Below, piece by piece: positions 22,907 to 35,425 of a stretch of 64,000 nt of DNA (position 1 is the stretch's first letter; the number at the start of each line of letters is the position of its first letter). The notes under the pieces are model-generated. The model did not search any database, had not been told where the DNA came from, and worked only from the letters and a program-made list of their open reading frames with translations. Origin of the DNA: Amphiura filiformis (lineage: Eukaryota; Echinodermata; Ophiuroidea; Amphilepidida; Amphiuridae); NCBI RefSeq assembly GCF_039555335.1, contig NC_092629.1, positions 32,386,203-32,450,202 of the forward strand, written 5' to 3'. The translations under genes were made by a program, and so were the position numbers.

Positions 22907-24092
22907 GTAGGTTACACATTGAAATTCAAGGTTATCATTTTGCAACAAAAACGCTATCGCTATGCAGGCTTTGATAGCATACCTATACTCTTTTCAGTAC
23001 ACCAGTAATGTAATATTCTCTGTATTTAGGTATGAAGGAATAAGGCCAAATACAATCACTTATCATTCAATCTTTTACAAAATGGTATCAATAATATCGT
23101 AGAGTATTTTCATTCCTTCGATATCAAAAAACTCCAATACACCCATTTGATGTCACAATGACGTCATAATATAGATGTCATTTTTGTAGGTTGCACCAAA
23201 ACATGTGAAGGTGGTACATATGTTCTTTAAAATTGGAAAATATGTCACCGTTAATACTTCACAATAGGATTCAATGGGGGTCAACCTTTATTGCCTGATT
23301 TTGGTACTAACAAAGCATTCTAGACACTATAAACTATTTCTGATTTGGCTTTATATTGCATGACGAGCAATTTGAGAAAATTTTCGTCAAAATCGGAGCA
23401 TTTTTAATTTTTGACTCCTATGGAGCCAAAAGAATAGTGACCGCCCCTTGCTTTCACGTTTTGGCCTATAACTCAAGAACGGTATGTCGCAGATAGGTTA
23501 AACTATACTTTTTCTGAATTGTTATGACCAGAGAAATAATTTGATGTGCATTTTATCAAAATCTGAGCAATTTTGAAATTTGACCCCCTTACTTTAAATA
23601 TGACCCCCATTTGACCCCCGTGGGACATTTTTTTTCACTGGTAACATCAAAATTCCTAACTGTGATGTCCTAGAGGTGCTAAAACTCATGTTAGAATTTA
23701 GTTATAAGGGGGGTGTTCATGAACCCCTCCTGGCTATTAGACTATTTGAACCAATCGTAGGCGCATAGCAACAACAGGACTGATTAATTTTAAGCCCTAG
23801 GTAATTCCTTGTATAATGTAGGATTTAATTTGATTAAAATAATATTTGTAATACTTATATATATATATTTTGATTTGATTTGAAGTGTTTAAGAATGAGA
23901 ATAAAGGTACTATTTTTAGCCGCTGCCGTGCATTTATTGTTTCATATAACACGGGCGACGTCATTATTTTTGGCTTTGCCTCGTTGTTTTACTTAAAATA
24001 ATGATATTGCCTGTGTTATATGAAACGATAGATGCACTTCTGTGGCTAAAAGCAATACCTTTATTCTTTATTATCGGATTCTTCTGATATAG
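22907..24092. other. Intron or spacer without a recognised gene
   Basis: It holds low-complexity gacccccatttgaccccc-type sequence (about 23580-23625) of unknown origin and a hairpin element at 23899-24066. No further exon is evident before the IgGFc acceptor at 24091. Confidence 0.5.
23899..24066. mobile_element. Short foldback element
   Basis: gaataaaggtactatttt and gttatatgaaac-type arms face gtttcatataacacgggc and caatacctttattc, giving an approximately 168-bp imperfect palindrome just before the IgGFc exon. The target duplication is not clear. Confidence 0.6.
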
Positions 24093-25324
24093 GAATCTGC
24101 GACAGTGGAATGGCGCTTGAACATGATGAATATGTTTTTACTGTCCCAACATTTTATCCGACTGGGGAATGGGAACCCCCACATGTATTTATCACAACAC
24201 CTTCACGGGATCCTGTTAATGTGACTCTGTCTATTCCTGGGCTCAATCATGAGAGTTGTCATACCACCGACCGTGACCATCACGCCGATATCCCGTTACC
24301 GATTGAAATCAGTCTTAATCTTGGCGATGGAAAGCAAAATGTAACCGGTATAATAAGATCATCAGGAATGGTGGCTGTTCATGTTATAGATTCTGAATCT
24401 ATCGAAGGCGACGTATTTACTGTTTACTCATCTTCGCGTTTAGGAAATGTGTATTACGTGGCAACATACACGCCAGACACTTCATTCTTCTGTGTTACCG
24501 CGCTTTCTCCCGATACAGTCGTTTCAGTTAAGAAAAATTCCAACAAAATAATATTTATCATCTTAGACAGTACGAGAGTTATAGGTTTGACGGAAGTGAT
24601 GGTGAAGACCTGTCCGGAACACGAATAGAAAGTAACAAGCCAGTTGCTGTGATAGCTGGTGGTATCGTAGCAACACGGAACGAAAACATTGGATACGGTG
24701 ACGGAGCACTCGAGCAACTTCCACCAGTCAGCAGTTGGGGACATACCTATGTTTTAGCACCGTTTCTCTATTCAGACCTGTATGTTTTTAGAGTTTATGC
24801 AGGAACTATGCTCACAACTTTGCACATCTCTGATGATGATGCCGTAACTATTCTTCCAGAAGACTTTTACGAAGGAAAAGGCGATAAAGTTCTCATACTT
24901 CTCTCGAACCAACCAGTCATGGTATCGCAGTACCTTACTGGATACGGCATTCAAACTTTTGAATCCATGATCATTATTCCACCAGTCACATCATACACCA
25001 GTAATGTAACATTCTCAGTATTTAGGTATGAAGGAATAACATTTGAATCTACTGGATACCATCCAGCTCGGTATTATATCAATGTTGTAATGGAGTGTAC
25101 ATACATAGATGGACTCTTATTGGACAATCAGGCAACAGTTTGGGATGATGAGCTTTCTTCAGATAATAAAGAAATGTGTTGCGTCAGGAAAGACATCGAT
25201 ACAGGCGAACATTATGTAGAACATGCGAACCCGAATGCCAAATTCTTTGTTTACGTGTATGGTATTTGCAGTGGTGAGTGCGCTTCATCCTACGTCTACC
25301 CGGCATCAGACGTATATTTTAGAA
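24093..25324 (+). pseudogene. IgGFc-binding domain exon 1, one-base frameshift
   Basis: Acceptor tctgatatag, donor AGAA|GTAAGC. The exon is 1232 bp, one short of a multiple of three. The domain matches the two other copies (35824, 40103): YVFTVPT, PHVFITTPSRDPVNVTLSIP, VTGIIRSSGMVAVHVID, FFCVTALSPDTVVSV, PPVSSWGHTYVLAPF, ESMIIIPPVTSYTSNVTFSV, VMECTYIDGLLLDNQATVWD, YVYPASDVYF. Around 24535 the A run after gttaag has five A where the others have six. This shifts the frame and gives a TAG at 24626-24628; after the shift the rest of the domain is open to 25368. It is a pseudogene or a sequencing error in a homopolymer. It follows the LDLa exons in compatible phase. IgGFc-binding domains occur in secreted mucin-like and immune proteins; the ligand here is unknown. 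Confidence 0.82.
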
Positions 25325-25602
25325 GTAAGCAATCTGCTTGTTTGTACTTGGTGTTTGTCAATTTATAAATACCACGTAAACTAACGTTTTATTTGTCTTT
25401 TCAAATAATAGATGTACAGGATGTATCAGCCAAAACCGTAAAGCATACCGAAGTATTATATATAAATTTGGCCATAAGTGAAAATAAAATAGTAATGTAA
25501 AACGAGTGTACCGATATTCCAATAACCAGCTGATAACACGTAATTCCCCCAACTAATTCTTTCATGCATGATCACCACCTTTCATATGAGCTTAATTGGT
25601 AT
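25325..25602. other. 3' flank of IgGFc exon 1
   Basis: If the exon is terminal, its frame ends at a stop at 25366-25368. An AATAAA lies about 115 bases further (near 25483), and the same arrangement follows the other two copies. The block ttcatgcatgatcaccacct at 25561 is the start of the recurrent unit that carries the small exons. Confidence 0.4.
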
Positions 25603-26972
25603 TGTTACGAGTCGTACTTGACTCAAGGCCAAAACCACCTTTTACCCGAACTCACACGAATGCATAACACAAATACACTGCTTGATTAAGTTAACAAAAT
25701 CTAAGTCTTTAAAGGCATATATTGGAATGTCATCTTTCCCTGGGTAAGATCTGACACCAGGCCAGTCCATGGCCAGAGGGTAACATGAGTAGGTTTGTTT
25801 CACCTTGAAGGCAAGGATAGTCTTGCTAATATGGGCTAACTTTCCCCTAGGCCATCCAATATACCATGAATTAGTAGGACTACAACTGGTATCTACTTGC
25901 AGCTTATACTCCTATTTCCACATCTGTTAATTTTATATGGGCCTTTAATTGAAAACAGAGTATGATTGGTACAATATATGACAACATATGCACATACAAA
26001 ATAATCACACAATCACAATAATTAATTTAACTACTCAGTACTTAACCAGCAGTCTTCTCCTTGATGATCATCTTGTTCATTTACAATGTTCTTGACGGCT
26101 GATTCTGGTGTTCACTTGTTCTGCGAAAATCAGCGAAGTCCATTGTACACTTGCATATATATCCTTGCGTATAAAATCCTTGCGTATAAAATATTTATCT
26201 CCTTGCGCAGTTCTCCAAACAATAAACTCCTTGCACCGTTATCCTCACACTTAACTCCTTGCGCAGATTTCCTAACACTTAACTCCTTGCGCAGATCTCC
26301 AAACACTTTACTCCCTTGCGCCGTTATCCTAACACTTAACTCCTTGCGCAGATCTCCAAACACTTTACTCCTTGCGCCGTTATCCTAACACTTAACTCCT
26401 CCGGGAAACAGGCTTCTTTAACACTGCTTCACTTGACAGATGTGTTGATTAATATAATAAACAAGATTCCAGCAAGTCTCTCAAACTCTCCTTCGTTGCT
26501 GTATTAAAATAGCACATTATTGGCTATGTATACTGGTTTAAATGTACCTCTTTTTGAAACACAAAAATGACAACACGTAGAGAGTTTACAATCTCTAATG
26601 ACATTCTGCCAAGAACAAACTCACTTCTCTCCTGCTTTTGCATTCCTCAAAAAACCCATAATCTATTAATAGACCATTCTGATACATTACAACACTTCCT
26701 GTGTGTGATTCCCCACGATGTCATCTACTTTATATACACATTAAACTTTCACATTACATCACTTCCTTGGGGTTTTCTTATGGTGCAATGTATACTGAAC
26801 TGGTGATTTCCAAGTTCCAAACATAGATCTGACTTTGTTTACAATAATTTGGGGGAATCCCAAAATGCCTTTCCACACCAACAAAGTACAAAGGGATTTC
26901 CCATCTAATGAAATACTTTCAGCTTGTAAACAAAGTTAAATAATTAAATTAAATTACTCAGGGCACATCACA
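25603..26972. mobile_element. Solo LTR with GTAT target duplication
   Basis: The sequence starts TGTTACGAGTC and ends GGGCACATCACA (TG...CA). It is flanked by GTAT on both sides (25599-25602, 26973-26976). Related units elsewhere read through the site (ggtatatgcctattgttag at 39551), so the empty site is known. It contains a minisatellite at 26210-26400 and no protein coding. No second LTR or internal region is present. Confidence 0.8.
26210..26400. repeat. Minisatellite inside the solo LTR
   Basis: Units of the type acacttaactccttgcgcag followed by atctccaa or ttatcct repeat about five times with 25-30 bp spacing. Confidence 0.8.
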
Positions 26973-26976
26973 GTAT

Positions 26977-27085
26977 ATGCCTATTGTTAGATTGTATTGT
27001 TTTCCTATATTGTGTTTACTACGTTTTGTTTTTCCCGTTAACGCAGAGGAACCGAATGGACGTACTACCCTACCAACAAGCACAG
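26977..27085 (+). CDS. Signal peptide plus linker exon, unit 1
   Basis: ATG at 26977 opens MPIVRLYCFPILCLLRFVFP then VNA, with a good signal-peptidase site (V-N-A), followed by EEPNGRTTLPTSTG and donor ACAG|GTAAGG in phase 1. Alternatively, gttaacgcag at 27037-27046 is a splice acceptor and only 27047-27085 (39 bp, 13 codons, phase 1-1) is exon. I favour a signal-peptide first exon because several units keep this reading frame in spite of length changes. No IgGFc exon lies between this unit and the next. Confidence 0.55.
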
Positions 27086-28017
27086 GTAAGGGGCATTGCA
27101 GTGTCATAGCTGTGATTTTTCTAGAGGGAGTGGGGAGGCGAGCTTCAAGGAGGGAGAGGAGAAATTTTTTTTAAATGGGCAAAAATATCTTAAATATCAC
27201 GGCGGCCATTTAAAACGTCTTTTTTTGGGTTTCACTTGTGCATCTGATAAATTAATAAATAATACACGTAATAATAGTAAATAAAGTAATGAATCTATTA
27301 AATTTTGCGGATGTTTCGGATCTTGGTAGTGCGTTTCCATTGCGAATTGCAATTGGACTGAAAGTATGAAAATAACCCCTTTACTAATATTTGCTGAACA
27401 CAAAATAATATGAAGAACACATTTCCGCCCCTTTCCGTATCAGAACTTTTATCATACATTAAAAGGATTTACTTCCAAATATAGAGCAAATTTGATTCCT
27501 TTCTGCGAATTAAAAAAAAACACTTTTATAAAACGTAAATAACGCATTAACAACAATAAATCAAGCAAGTTTTCAAAGTATATGATTTGTAGAATGAACT
27601 TTCGCAAAACATTTTGATACTCTATCCTGACACAAGTCCTCGCGTAGAATCCTAATTCTACAGCACTAACGACATTGTATCAATTAATGCCGCTACGTAA
27701 TGACACCAAGTATCTGGATAGAATGTCAATTTTATCCAAACGAAATATAAGTTTTGCAATAAATGAAATTAAAATAAGTAATGTGAAAACGAACGTTTAA
27801 AGACTATGTTTAATCAATATGAATGGACCAAATGATGTATAACGAAATCCAGTCCATACCAGATGAGACCATTCTGGTCATATACGAAGACGGAGTACAT
27901 AATGTGGGAGTATAAAATTATACTATTAGGGAGTATAAAACAACAATAATGTACCAATATCCCAATAAAATATAATCTCCCGAACTAATTCTTTCATGCA
28001 TGATGACCACCTTTCAT
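27086..28017. other. Recurrent-unit spacer
   Basis: The spacer shares blocks with the other units (gggatttttctagagggagt, cactaaaag-like stretches, cgaaatccagtccatacc). It contains an inverted piece of dispersed repeat R at about 27525-27617. No exon was found. Confidence 0.5.
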
Positions 28018-28171
28018 ATGAGCTTAATTGTACAAGCCTATTTTAAATTGTATTGTTTCCCTGCATTGTCTTTCCTACGTTTTGATTTTGCCTTTCCTCC
28101 GTTTTGTTTTTTTTTTTGTATTGCTAACGCAGAGGAAACGAATCGACGTAATTCTCTGCCAACAAGCACAG
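28018..28171 (+). CDS. Signal peptide plus linker exon, unit 2
   Basis: The frame from 28018 reads MSLIVQAYFKLYCFPALSFL, then more hydrophobic residues ending CIANA|EETN. A-N-A fits signal-peptidase rules. The linker is ETNRRNSLPTSTG with phase-1 donor ACAG|GTAAGA. The hydrophobic part is longer than in unit 1 because of a T-rich expansion but remains in frame. The minimal exon would be 28133-28171. Confidence 0.5.
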
Positions 28172-28799
28172 GTAAGAGGCATTGCAGTGGTATAGCCGAG
28201 GGTGTGGGGAGGCGATTGGGACAAAGGTGACAATATCTAAAATACCAGGGCGGCCATTTTGTACATTTCTTTGTTTCACTTGAGCATCTGATGTATCAAT
28301 AATGCATGTAATTATCATAATATTTTAATGAATATAATAACACATCTACTAAAATTTGGTGATGTTTCGAATCTTGGTTGAGTTTCCATTGCGCATTACA
28401 AATGCACTAAAAGTGTGAAAATGACCCTTTACTTATATTTGCGGGACCCAAATATGAAGAACAAGTTTATTTTCTTTCCGTGACTTGTGCAGAAAGCAAT
28501 GTGATAGTTGTATAACTTTTTGTCATTATCATTAAAAAGATTTGCTTTGCAAATATAGAACAAGTTTGATTCCTTTCTGAGAATTAAAAAAAAATTAATT
28601 TTGATATTCTATCCTGATACTTTCCTGTCCTCGCGTAGAATCGTAATTCTCAATAAGAGTAATTATGGCATTCGTGTATCAAGCGTCACTTTGCAAAGAC
28701 AACAGGTTATAGATATATAACAAGATATATAAGTTTTGCCAGAAGTAAAAATAAAGCAAGTAATGTGAAAAGGAGCGTTCAAAGACCATGTTTAATCAT

Positions 28800-29420
28800 T
28801 ATTATGTTTTGATGATTCCAAGCGTGTGAAAATCAACACATAATAATCCCCTTCGTACATACTGTGTACAATTGTACACGTGAACTTATATTGCGCTCTG
28901 TATGCCAGGGGAAGCCTATTACTGCAAAGAAACACCATGTGCAAAATTGTGCATACATGTGCTATCCTCCAGTGCAGAGCGCCCTCGCCTAGCTGAATGT
29001 CACTTTTCACAATCAAAGAGGGCATCACCCACTTCAGCACATTGCCAAAAGACTGGTACTTTCCCTTTTTAATTTTATATGAAATAACATTGTGGACAAG
29101 CTAAATTCTGGTCAGGGGTTAGTGTAAGACCTGTAGAACACAGGAACACTATTTTGATCAAATGCTTCAAACATGTGTGGTGTAGAATTTTTTTTAAATG
29201 GTGTGTACAATTGTACACAGTGTGTCTCACCTTGTAAATATAAGACTAATATACTGTGTTCAGTTGTGCACAGTGTGACTAATCTTATCAATATAAAGGA
29301 GTTATTTAGTATAGTTTTTAACTCTTTTGTTAATACTTCAATTCAGTTTATAATTTGCTCTGGATACATTTTTTGGCAATACCACTCTGTAGGCCTGTTA
29401 TTACAGAGATAGTTAGGAGT
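28800..29420. other. Unit-interrupting sequence with palindromes
   Basis: This part is not shared with other units. It contains tgtgtacaattgtacac twice (about 28863 and 29203) and related tgtgcacagtgtg blocks. It may be a decayed insertion; no ends were identified. Confidence 0.35.
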
Positions 29421-29936
29421 AACTGGTCGGTGATGGGCCCGAAAATGGATCGTGTAGGGTGGAGTAACAACATTAGTTTATTAAGTGTGATGTCTTTCTC
29501 GATCTCTCCAAAGACAAGAACTGTTTATTAGCATTTTATACCAAATTAATGACAGTTAAAACGAGTGTTTTGAACATGTATGTGAAATTTCTTCAACAAT
29601 AGTTTGCTGCATAATGGTAAAAACAGCCTTGACCTAAAAAGGGCGAGAGGTGCCATATTTACGGATTCAGGCTAAATTCAAAATTGGTATAAAACGTTTG
29701 GTTTTTGATCGATTACAAAAATTCATTTTGGCATTAAATAAAATTGTGTGTCTGGCGTGAATTACACCACAGTTTTTTATTCCTAGGGCTCTCTGATTTC
29801 TTCAAATATTTTTTATAATGATAGAGTAAATCCCTGGCTCTCTATAATTACGCACAAAGATCGCCTCCCCTTCAATTACGGCGTTTCCCTACATTGTGTT
29901 TACTGCGTTTTGTTTTGTTTTCCTTTGTTAACGCAG
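29421..29936. other. Unit-interrupting spacer before unit 3
   Basis: No exon is visible. The usual 5' block of the repeated unit (catgcatgatgaccaccttt) is missing here, which removes the start codon from unit 3. Confidence 0.4.
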
Positions 29937-29975
29937 AGGACACGAATGAACGTACTACCCTGCAAACAAGCACAG
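29937..29975 (+). CDS. Linker exon, unit 3 (no start codon)
   Basis: The 39-bp core encodes DTNERTTLQTSTG with acceptor-like gttaacgcag and donor ACAG|GTAAGA, phase 1. Upstream, the frame (FVLFSFVNA) stays open but the ATG block is gone. It could act only as an internal exon, or is a relic. Confidence 0.4.
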
Positions 29976-31016
29976 GTAAGAGGAATTGCAGTGGCATAGC
30001 CGGGATTTTTCTAAAGGGAGTGGGAGGCGAGTTTTATGGGGAGAGGAGAAATATGACAAAAATGGGCAAACATATTTCAAATATCACGGTGGTCATTTCT
30101 GTACGTTTTCTTTGTTTCATTTGTGCATCTGATTTTACAATAATGCATGAAATTATCACAATGATAATATATATAGTAAAGAATCTATTAAAATTTGGGG
30201 AGATTTCGGGTCTTGGTTGCATTATCATTGCGCATTGCAATTGGACTGAAAGTATAAAAATTACCCCTTTATTAATATTTGTGGAACACAAAATAATATA
30301 AAGAACAAAATTCCTCCCTGTTCCGTGACTTATGCATTAATAGGATTTACTTCCAAATATATAGCAAATTTGATTCTTTTTTTGATAATTTGATTTTATG
30401 ATGTAACCTTTATATCCCGATACTTTCCTGTCCTCATGTAGAATCCTAATTCTACAAGCACTTACGGCCTTCTTGTAACAAGCGTCGCTACGCGAGGACA
30501 GCAAGTATCTGGATAGAATGTCATCCCCCCAAACGATAAGTTTTGCCATAAGTAAAAAATAAAATAAAAAAATCATGTGAAAACGAACGTTCAAAGACTG
30601 TGTTTAATCAAAATTAATTTAATAATATTTTAAAACGAAATCCAGTCTATACAAGACGAGATCAGAGTGATTGAGCTATTTGAAGACTGAAGAGTGCGAA
30701 ATTATGCTGCCTTTAGGGTAGAATAGGTATTGTTGGTCGAAGCAACATAACTCAAGAACCACAGTACCTACACAAGTGTATCTGTGATATTTGAATTCTT
30801 CTACGCATTCGCTATGAAATGAGAAATGCAAGGTTTACCAAAGCTCACTACCATTCGCAAGATGCTGTGAACTACCAAATCCCAACAGTTTAAAATAGTG
30901 TCTAAACGTAAGAATTATATAACAACAATAACGTACCAACATCCCAGTAACACGTAATTCCCTCAACTAATTCTTCCATGCATGATGACCACCTTTCATA
31001 TAAGCTTAATTGGTAC

Positions 31017-31110
31017 ATGCCTATTGTTAGATTGTATTGTTTCCCTGCATTTCCTTTCATTTTTAACGCAGATGAAACGAATGGACGTACCACCCTGCCA
31101 ACAAGCACAG
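31017..31110 (+). CDS. Signal peptide plus linker exon, unit 4
   Basis: The frame reads MPIVRLYCFPAFPFIFNA, then DETNGRTTLPTSTG and donor ACAG|GTAAGA. Compared with unit 1 the hydrophobic stretch lacks five codons, an in-frame deletion. The core 39 bp is 31072-31110. The unit is cut about 95 bases downstream by the 3.8-kb element. Confidence 0.5.
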
Positions 31111-31203
31111 GTAAGAGGCATTGCAATAGCATAGCCGGGATTTTTCTAGAGGGAGTGGGGAGGCGAGTTTTATCAAATATGAAGAACAAGTTTTCTCCCC
31201 TTT

Positions 31204-34200
31204 TAGTCCTGGTCGTGCTCAAGACCTGGTCTACAACTCATCCGCCAGAGAGTTTGAAGTTGATTTGTGTTGGTGGACCACTCATCTTTAAGAATCACAC
31301 AGGTGGATTTTTCAAAGCCCTTGCCAATAAATAAATCCAAGATGGCCGCCGGTGGCCATATTGAAAATATATAATTTCAGCCTCTAACCACAGAAGTATA
31401 TGCAATACCTTGTTTTAGGGGATTTTGCATGCGGGGAATCCATTACTGACATCATTTTCACGATTAGAGGTCAAGGTCACGTGATAAGATCAAGTTCAAG
31501 GTCAAAATCTAAGATGGCCGCCAGTAGCCATATGGAAAATTATGATTTCCTGCCACTTTTCGCAGAAGTTTGTAATACCTTGTTTTTTTGTTTTATCTCT
31601 GACATTCTTTTCATGAGTTTAAGTCAAAATAAAGTCATAAATCAGTCTATAATACATGTACACACAGACATGCTAACAAGTTAAACCAGAATATAGTATT
31701 GAATATCTATGTACAATGTTCATATCAACAAAGCTAATTTCATAATCTTTTCTTTCGGTTTTACAGTGTGGATGAGAGCCCTCCCCTTGATATCTTCCAC
31801 TAACTTTTCCAGATCCTACATTGCGATTTACAAAGATAATGGCAGAGAGTAGCACCCCGAAGTTTCCCCCTGTATGTGTCAAACTGTATCATTTGCCAGA
31901 AACATGACAAGACCAAAAAAATAACTCAACCGAAACAAGCCGGTAAAGATAGCATTAAAAGGGCAGCTTCAATCAGACAGGATGTTATAAGTAAAAGAAT
32001 TAAACGAGGGCTGGGCATTTGGTGCCTTTAATAATGAAGACTTTGATGACAAGTCAAAAGGTACACAAAGCAAACATTATACAGCTCAAGCACTTTACCA
32101 GGATACAACTTTCCCACCTAAGTCAAAACCTTGTGTATCAAGCACTGGCCTCTCCAAATTCTCTTGTCCTTCGAAAGAAAAACTTTCTTGTCAGGAGGTA
32201 CCCCCATGCTACAAACCTGTTGTAAGACCCACCTTGCCATCCAACTTTACACTGGTGGAAAATACCAATGTGAAATCTTATCTAATGCTGAGATTGCTGT
32301 TGAGAGGTCCAAAAATACAGAGTTCCTCATTTGTCCGCTGTGGACTGCCACACTCAGCTCCTGCCCCGGGTGAGTTACCCCCTTGGGGTGGTATCCATGC
32401 CCTTATCACAACAGCCAATGTTCCACTGATGAGAGTTGCATGGCATGCCGAGAGCAGTTGAATCAAGAAGCTATGGCTATAGTTTCTGATGAGGGTGTGT
32501 ATCACATAGTAGTTCATATAGTCATGAATAAGCCAGGCACTTTTAATGACCTATTTCCCATGCTGGGAATGTTTCACTTTGCCAAGGTCTTCCTTAGATG
32601 TGCAGGAAAGTACCTTATTGGCAGTGGTATGACCGATGCCCTTATTGAAAGTGAAGTGTTTGGGCCGAAAACAGTTTCTACGGTTCTCTCTGGTGGTCAC
32701 TATGTCAGGTCTTTGAAGGGAATGCTTATTGTTTCAGAGGTCCTTGACTCACTCATGTGGAGTGCGTTCTGGCAGTCCAATGACCATGCATCTATTCCCT
32801 TTGTCCAGTCAGCTATTGAGCTCAAGAATATGTTGCAAACCATGAAGCGTGAGGAATGCGTCACCACGTTTGAGCAGGTATCTGTTGCTGCCGTGGCTCT
32901 CCGTCAACAATTGGAAGCATTTGCCCTAGAGTGTCAGGAGAAATCAGAATTATGCAAGTATTTTATGAGTTTTTGCAAGATCGTTTCTCTCATCAAGCAG
33001 CTGATCGTTGCAGACCGGGATGGCAACTGGCCGTTGCATGTTGGTACAGTGAAAACATCCATGGGGATCTTACGTGAGTTTGATGCCATAAACTATCTGC
33101 GGTATGCATCATGGTATTTGGAGAGGATTCAGGTTCTGGAGGTCACCTACCCCACCCTTTACCGCCGGTTCCATATGGGGTATTTTGTTGTGAAGGACCG
33201 AGCTGATGCAATACTCACTGCTGTGGCAAGGGACTTAAAGCTGGAACAGTCCCAGAACAGATTCTCACAGGGACCAGGTGGACATGTAATTGTTGGAAGC
33301 TCTGGAGATGCTGCTGTCGTGGCCGAGTTTGGACTTCTATTTCATGAGATCCTTGCAATCAGCAATCTTCTCAAGTTACTCACCACTGTTCGACTCATGG
33401 ATCATTTGGAAACATCCATACAGCATGAGATTGGGGGGACGCAGGGGTCTTATCTTCGACCAAAATGTGGTACGACTTCTAGACTTCGTAAAGGCACGGG
33501 AAAACCCTTTCATAGTGCGGGAACCTGATGTTCCACTTTTCAACTTTGTAACAAAACAAATCGTCGATGACATCGTCAAGGTAAGATTCCTGAAGGCACT
33601 GGAGAATGGTGACGCAGCATATCTGAAGTTTCGTGAAGAGTGTTACGTACACAGATCCAAGAAGCTGAGTTACACAATATCCAAGGTGACTCTTCCAGCC
33701 TTCAACTCACAGGGTGACACAAACAAAACCAGCAATGAAACAACCAAGGCCAATGTTTCTACGAAGGACATTGCATCTGCACAGAGGGAGGCAGAGATTG
33801 CTAAACTACGTGGACTTGGTCCAGAAGAGATATATGCACATGACCTTCTCCAGTCTAGCCCAATATTTCTGGGGGACTTTACAACAAAGCCTGACAAAGC
33901 GCAAATGGTTGCTGAGCTTGAAAGTAATCTCACCCCTGGAGACTACCAAATTTCAAGAGGGATAATACTCAAACAACACATGTTGTGATTGACTTTATGT
34001 CGAAAATACGACAATTCCCTAATCTGCGATCTGCGTTTCCAAACTTTGGTGGAGTCATTCAAGAAGTATTCCAGAGTGCTCACCGAGTTTGTCCATCACT
34101 GGCAATGACTCACATAGTATTTGACAGCTACAGAGAGCAGAGCATTAAGAAGGGAGAGAGGATCCGTAGAGCTGGTGAGAACAGTGCTGTTGATTTGGCC

Positions 34201-35010
34201 GTCATTAACGTGTACAATATTGTGTCAATGTCATTAAATATCAATCTATATAAGATTTTTATGTATTGCTCAATATCGCAAGTATGAGACGCACGATTAA
34301 ATGGTAGATTTTGTGTCTAGGGTCTTTGATATTGATCAATTATGATTAATCGGGAATGGACTGATTAATATTGGGCCTCTGGTAAACAAGAAGTATTCAA
34401 GTTGAAAAGAAGTATTAAAGTTGAAATAAAAGATGAGCTGAATTGCAAAACATAGTAATTTTATGACTATTAGTTTTCTAAATGTGTACATAAGGGAACT
34501 TTTAGCTGTTTTGCGCATTCCTGACCTAGGCCTTGACTGCAACATATGACCTTGACGACCCATTATAACGTTAGAAATCATTATTCTCTGCACCTTTAAG
34601 GTTACCCCCCCACCACCACCACCACCAAAAGGGGGGAATATGTATTCTTCAATGGCGAATGGTTGAAAATGTAGATTTTCATGTAGTTACTGGCGGCCAT
34701 CTTGAATTGTGACATTTAACTTGATCTTATCACGTGACCTTGACCTCCAATCGTAAAAATGATGTCAGAAATTGATTCCCCGCGTGCAAAAATCCCTAAA
34801 ATGAGGTATTACACATACCCGTGGGGTTAGAGGCTGAAATTATATATTTTCAATATATTACCGGCGGCCATCTTGGATTTATTTATTGGCAAGGGCTTTG
34901 AAAAATCCACCTGTGTGATTCTTAAAGATGAGTGGTCCACCAACACAAATCAACTTTCAAACTCTCTGGCGGATGAGTTGTAGACCAGGTCTTGAGCAGG
35001 ACCAGGATTA
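31204..35010. mobile_element. 3.8-kb long-TIR element with a coding relic
   Basis: The ends are inverted repeats of about 340 bp: 31204 on reads tagtcctggtcgtgctcaag, and 34670-35010 ends cttgagcaggaccaggatta. Both contain inverted aagatggccgcc / ggcggccatctt blocks and the ggtggaccactcatctttaa sequence. The outer flanks join the recurrent unit (gaacaagttttctccccttt / ttttcgtcacttgtg). The same unit is uninterrupted near 28455 and 37905 (ttttccgtgac), so an empty site exists. The target duplication is short, T-rich and not precisely fixed. Confidence 0.85.
32215..34290 (+). pseudogene. Unnamed conserved protein family, frameshifted, inside the long-TIR element
   Basis: Three overlapping frames (32383-33528, 33290-33988, 33985-34287), with another short frame upstream, join into one decayed protein of about 680 codons. 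Characteristic stretches are LMRVAWHAES (upstream frame), SDEGVYHIVVHIVM, GMFHFAKVFLRCAGKYL, VLSGGHYVRSLKGMLIVSEV, LEQSQNRFSQGPGGHVIVGS, LLFHEILAISNLLKLLT, ENPFIV, FNFVTKQIVDDI, SKKLSYTISKVTLPAFNS, IVFDSYREQSIKKGERIRR. From memory this looks like a repetitive, unnamed family in invertebrate genome annotations; I cannot name its activity. Its position between long terminal inverted repeats suggests the element's own gene. The frame changes near 33440 and 33985 show that this copy is dead. Confidence 0.65.
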
Positions 35011-35425
35011 TTTTCGTCACTTGTGGAGAAAGAAATTTGATATTTGTACACCATTTCAGAACTTTTTTCATACATTAATAGGATTTAATTCCAAATAAAG
35101 AGAAAATTTGATTCCTTTCTGAGAATTAAAAAAAAAAACGAGCGTTCAGAGACTAATTTTTGAAATAATTTATTAATTCAATGAAGATTGAAACGTGCAT
35201 AATATTTGTGCTACCTTAAGAACTATAATAACAACAATAATGTACCAACATCCCAATACCACATAATCTCCCCCCCCCAAAAAAAAACCCTTATTATTTC
35301 TTGCATGATGACCACCTTCCATATGAGCTTAATACATGTATTGTTAGATTATTAGATCTATTGTTAGATTCTTGTTTTCCTATATTTTGTTTACTACGTT
35401 TTGTGGTTTTCCTTTGTTAACGCAG

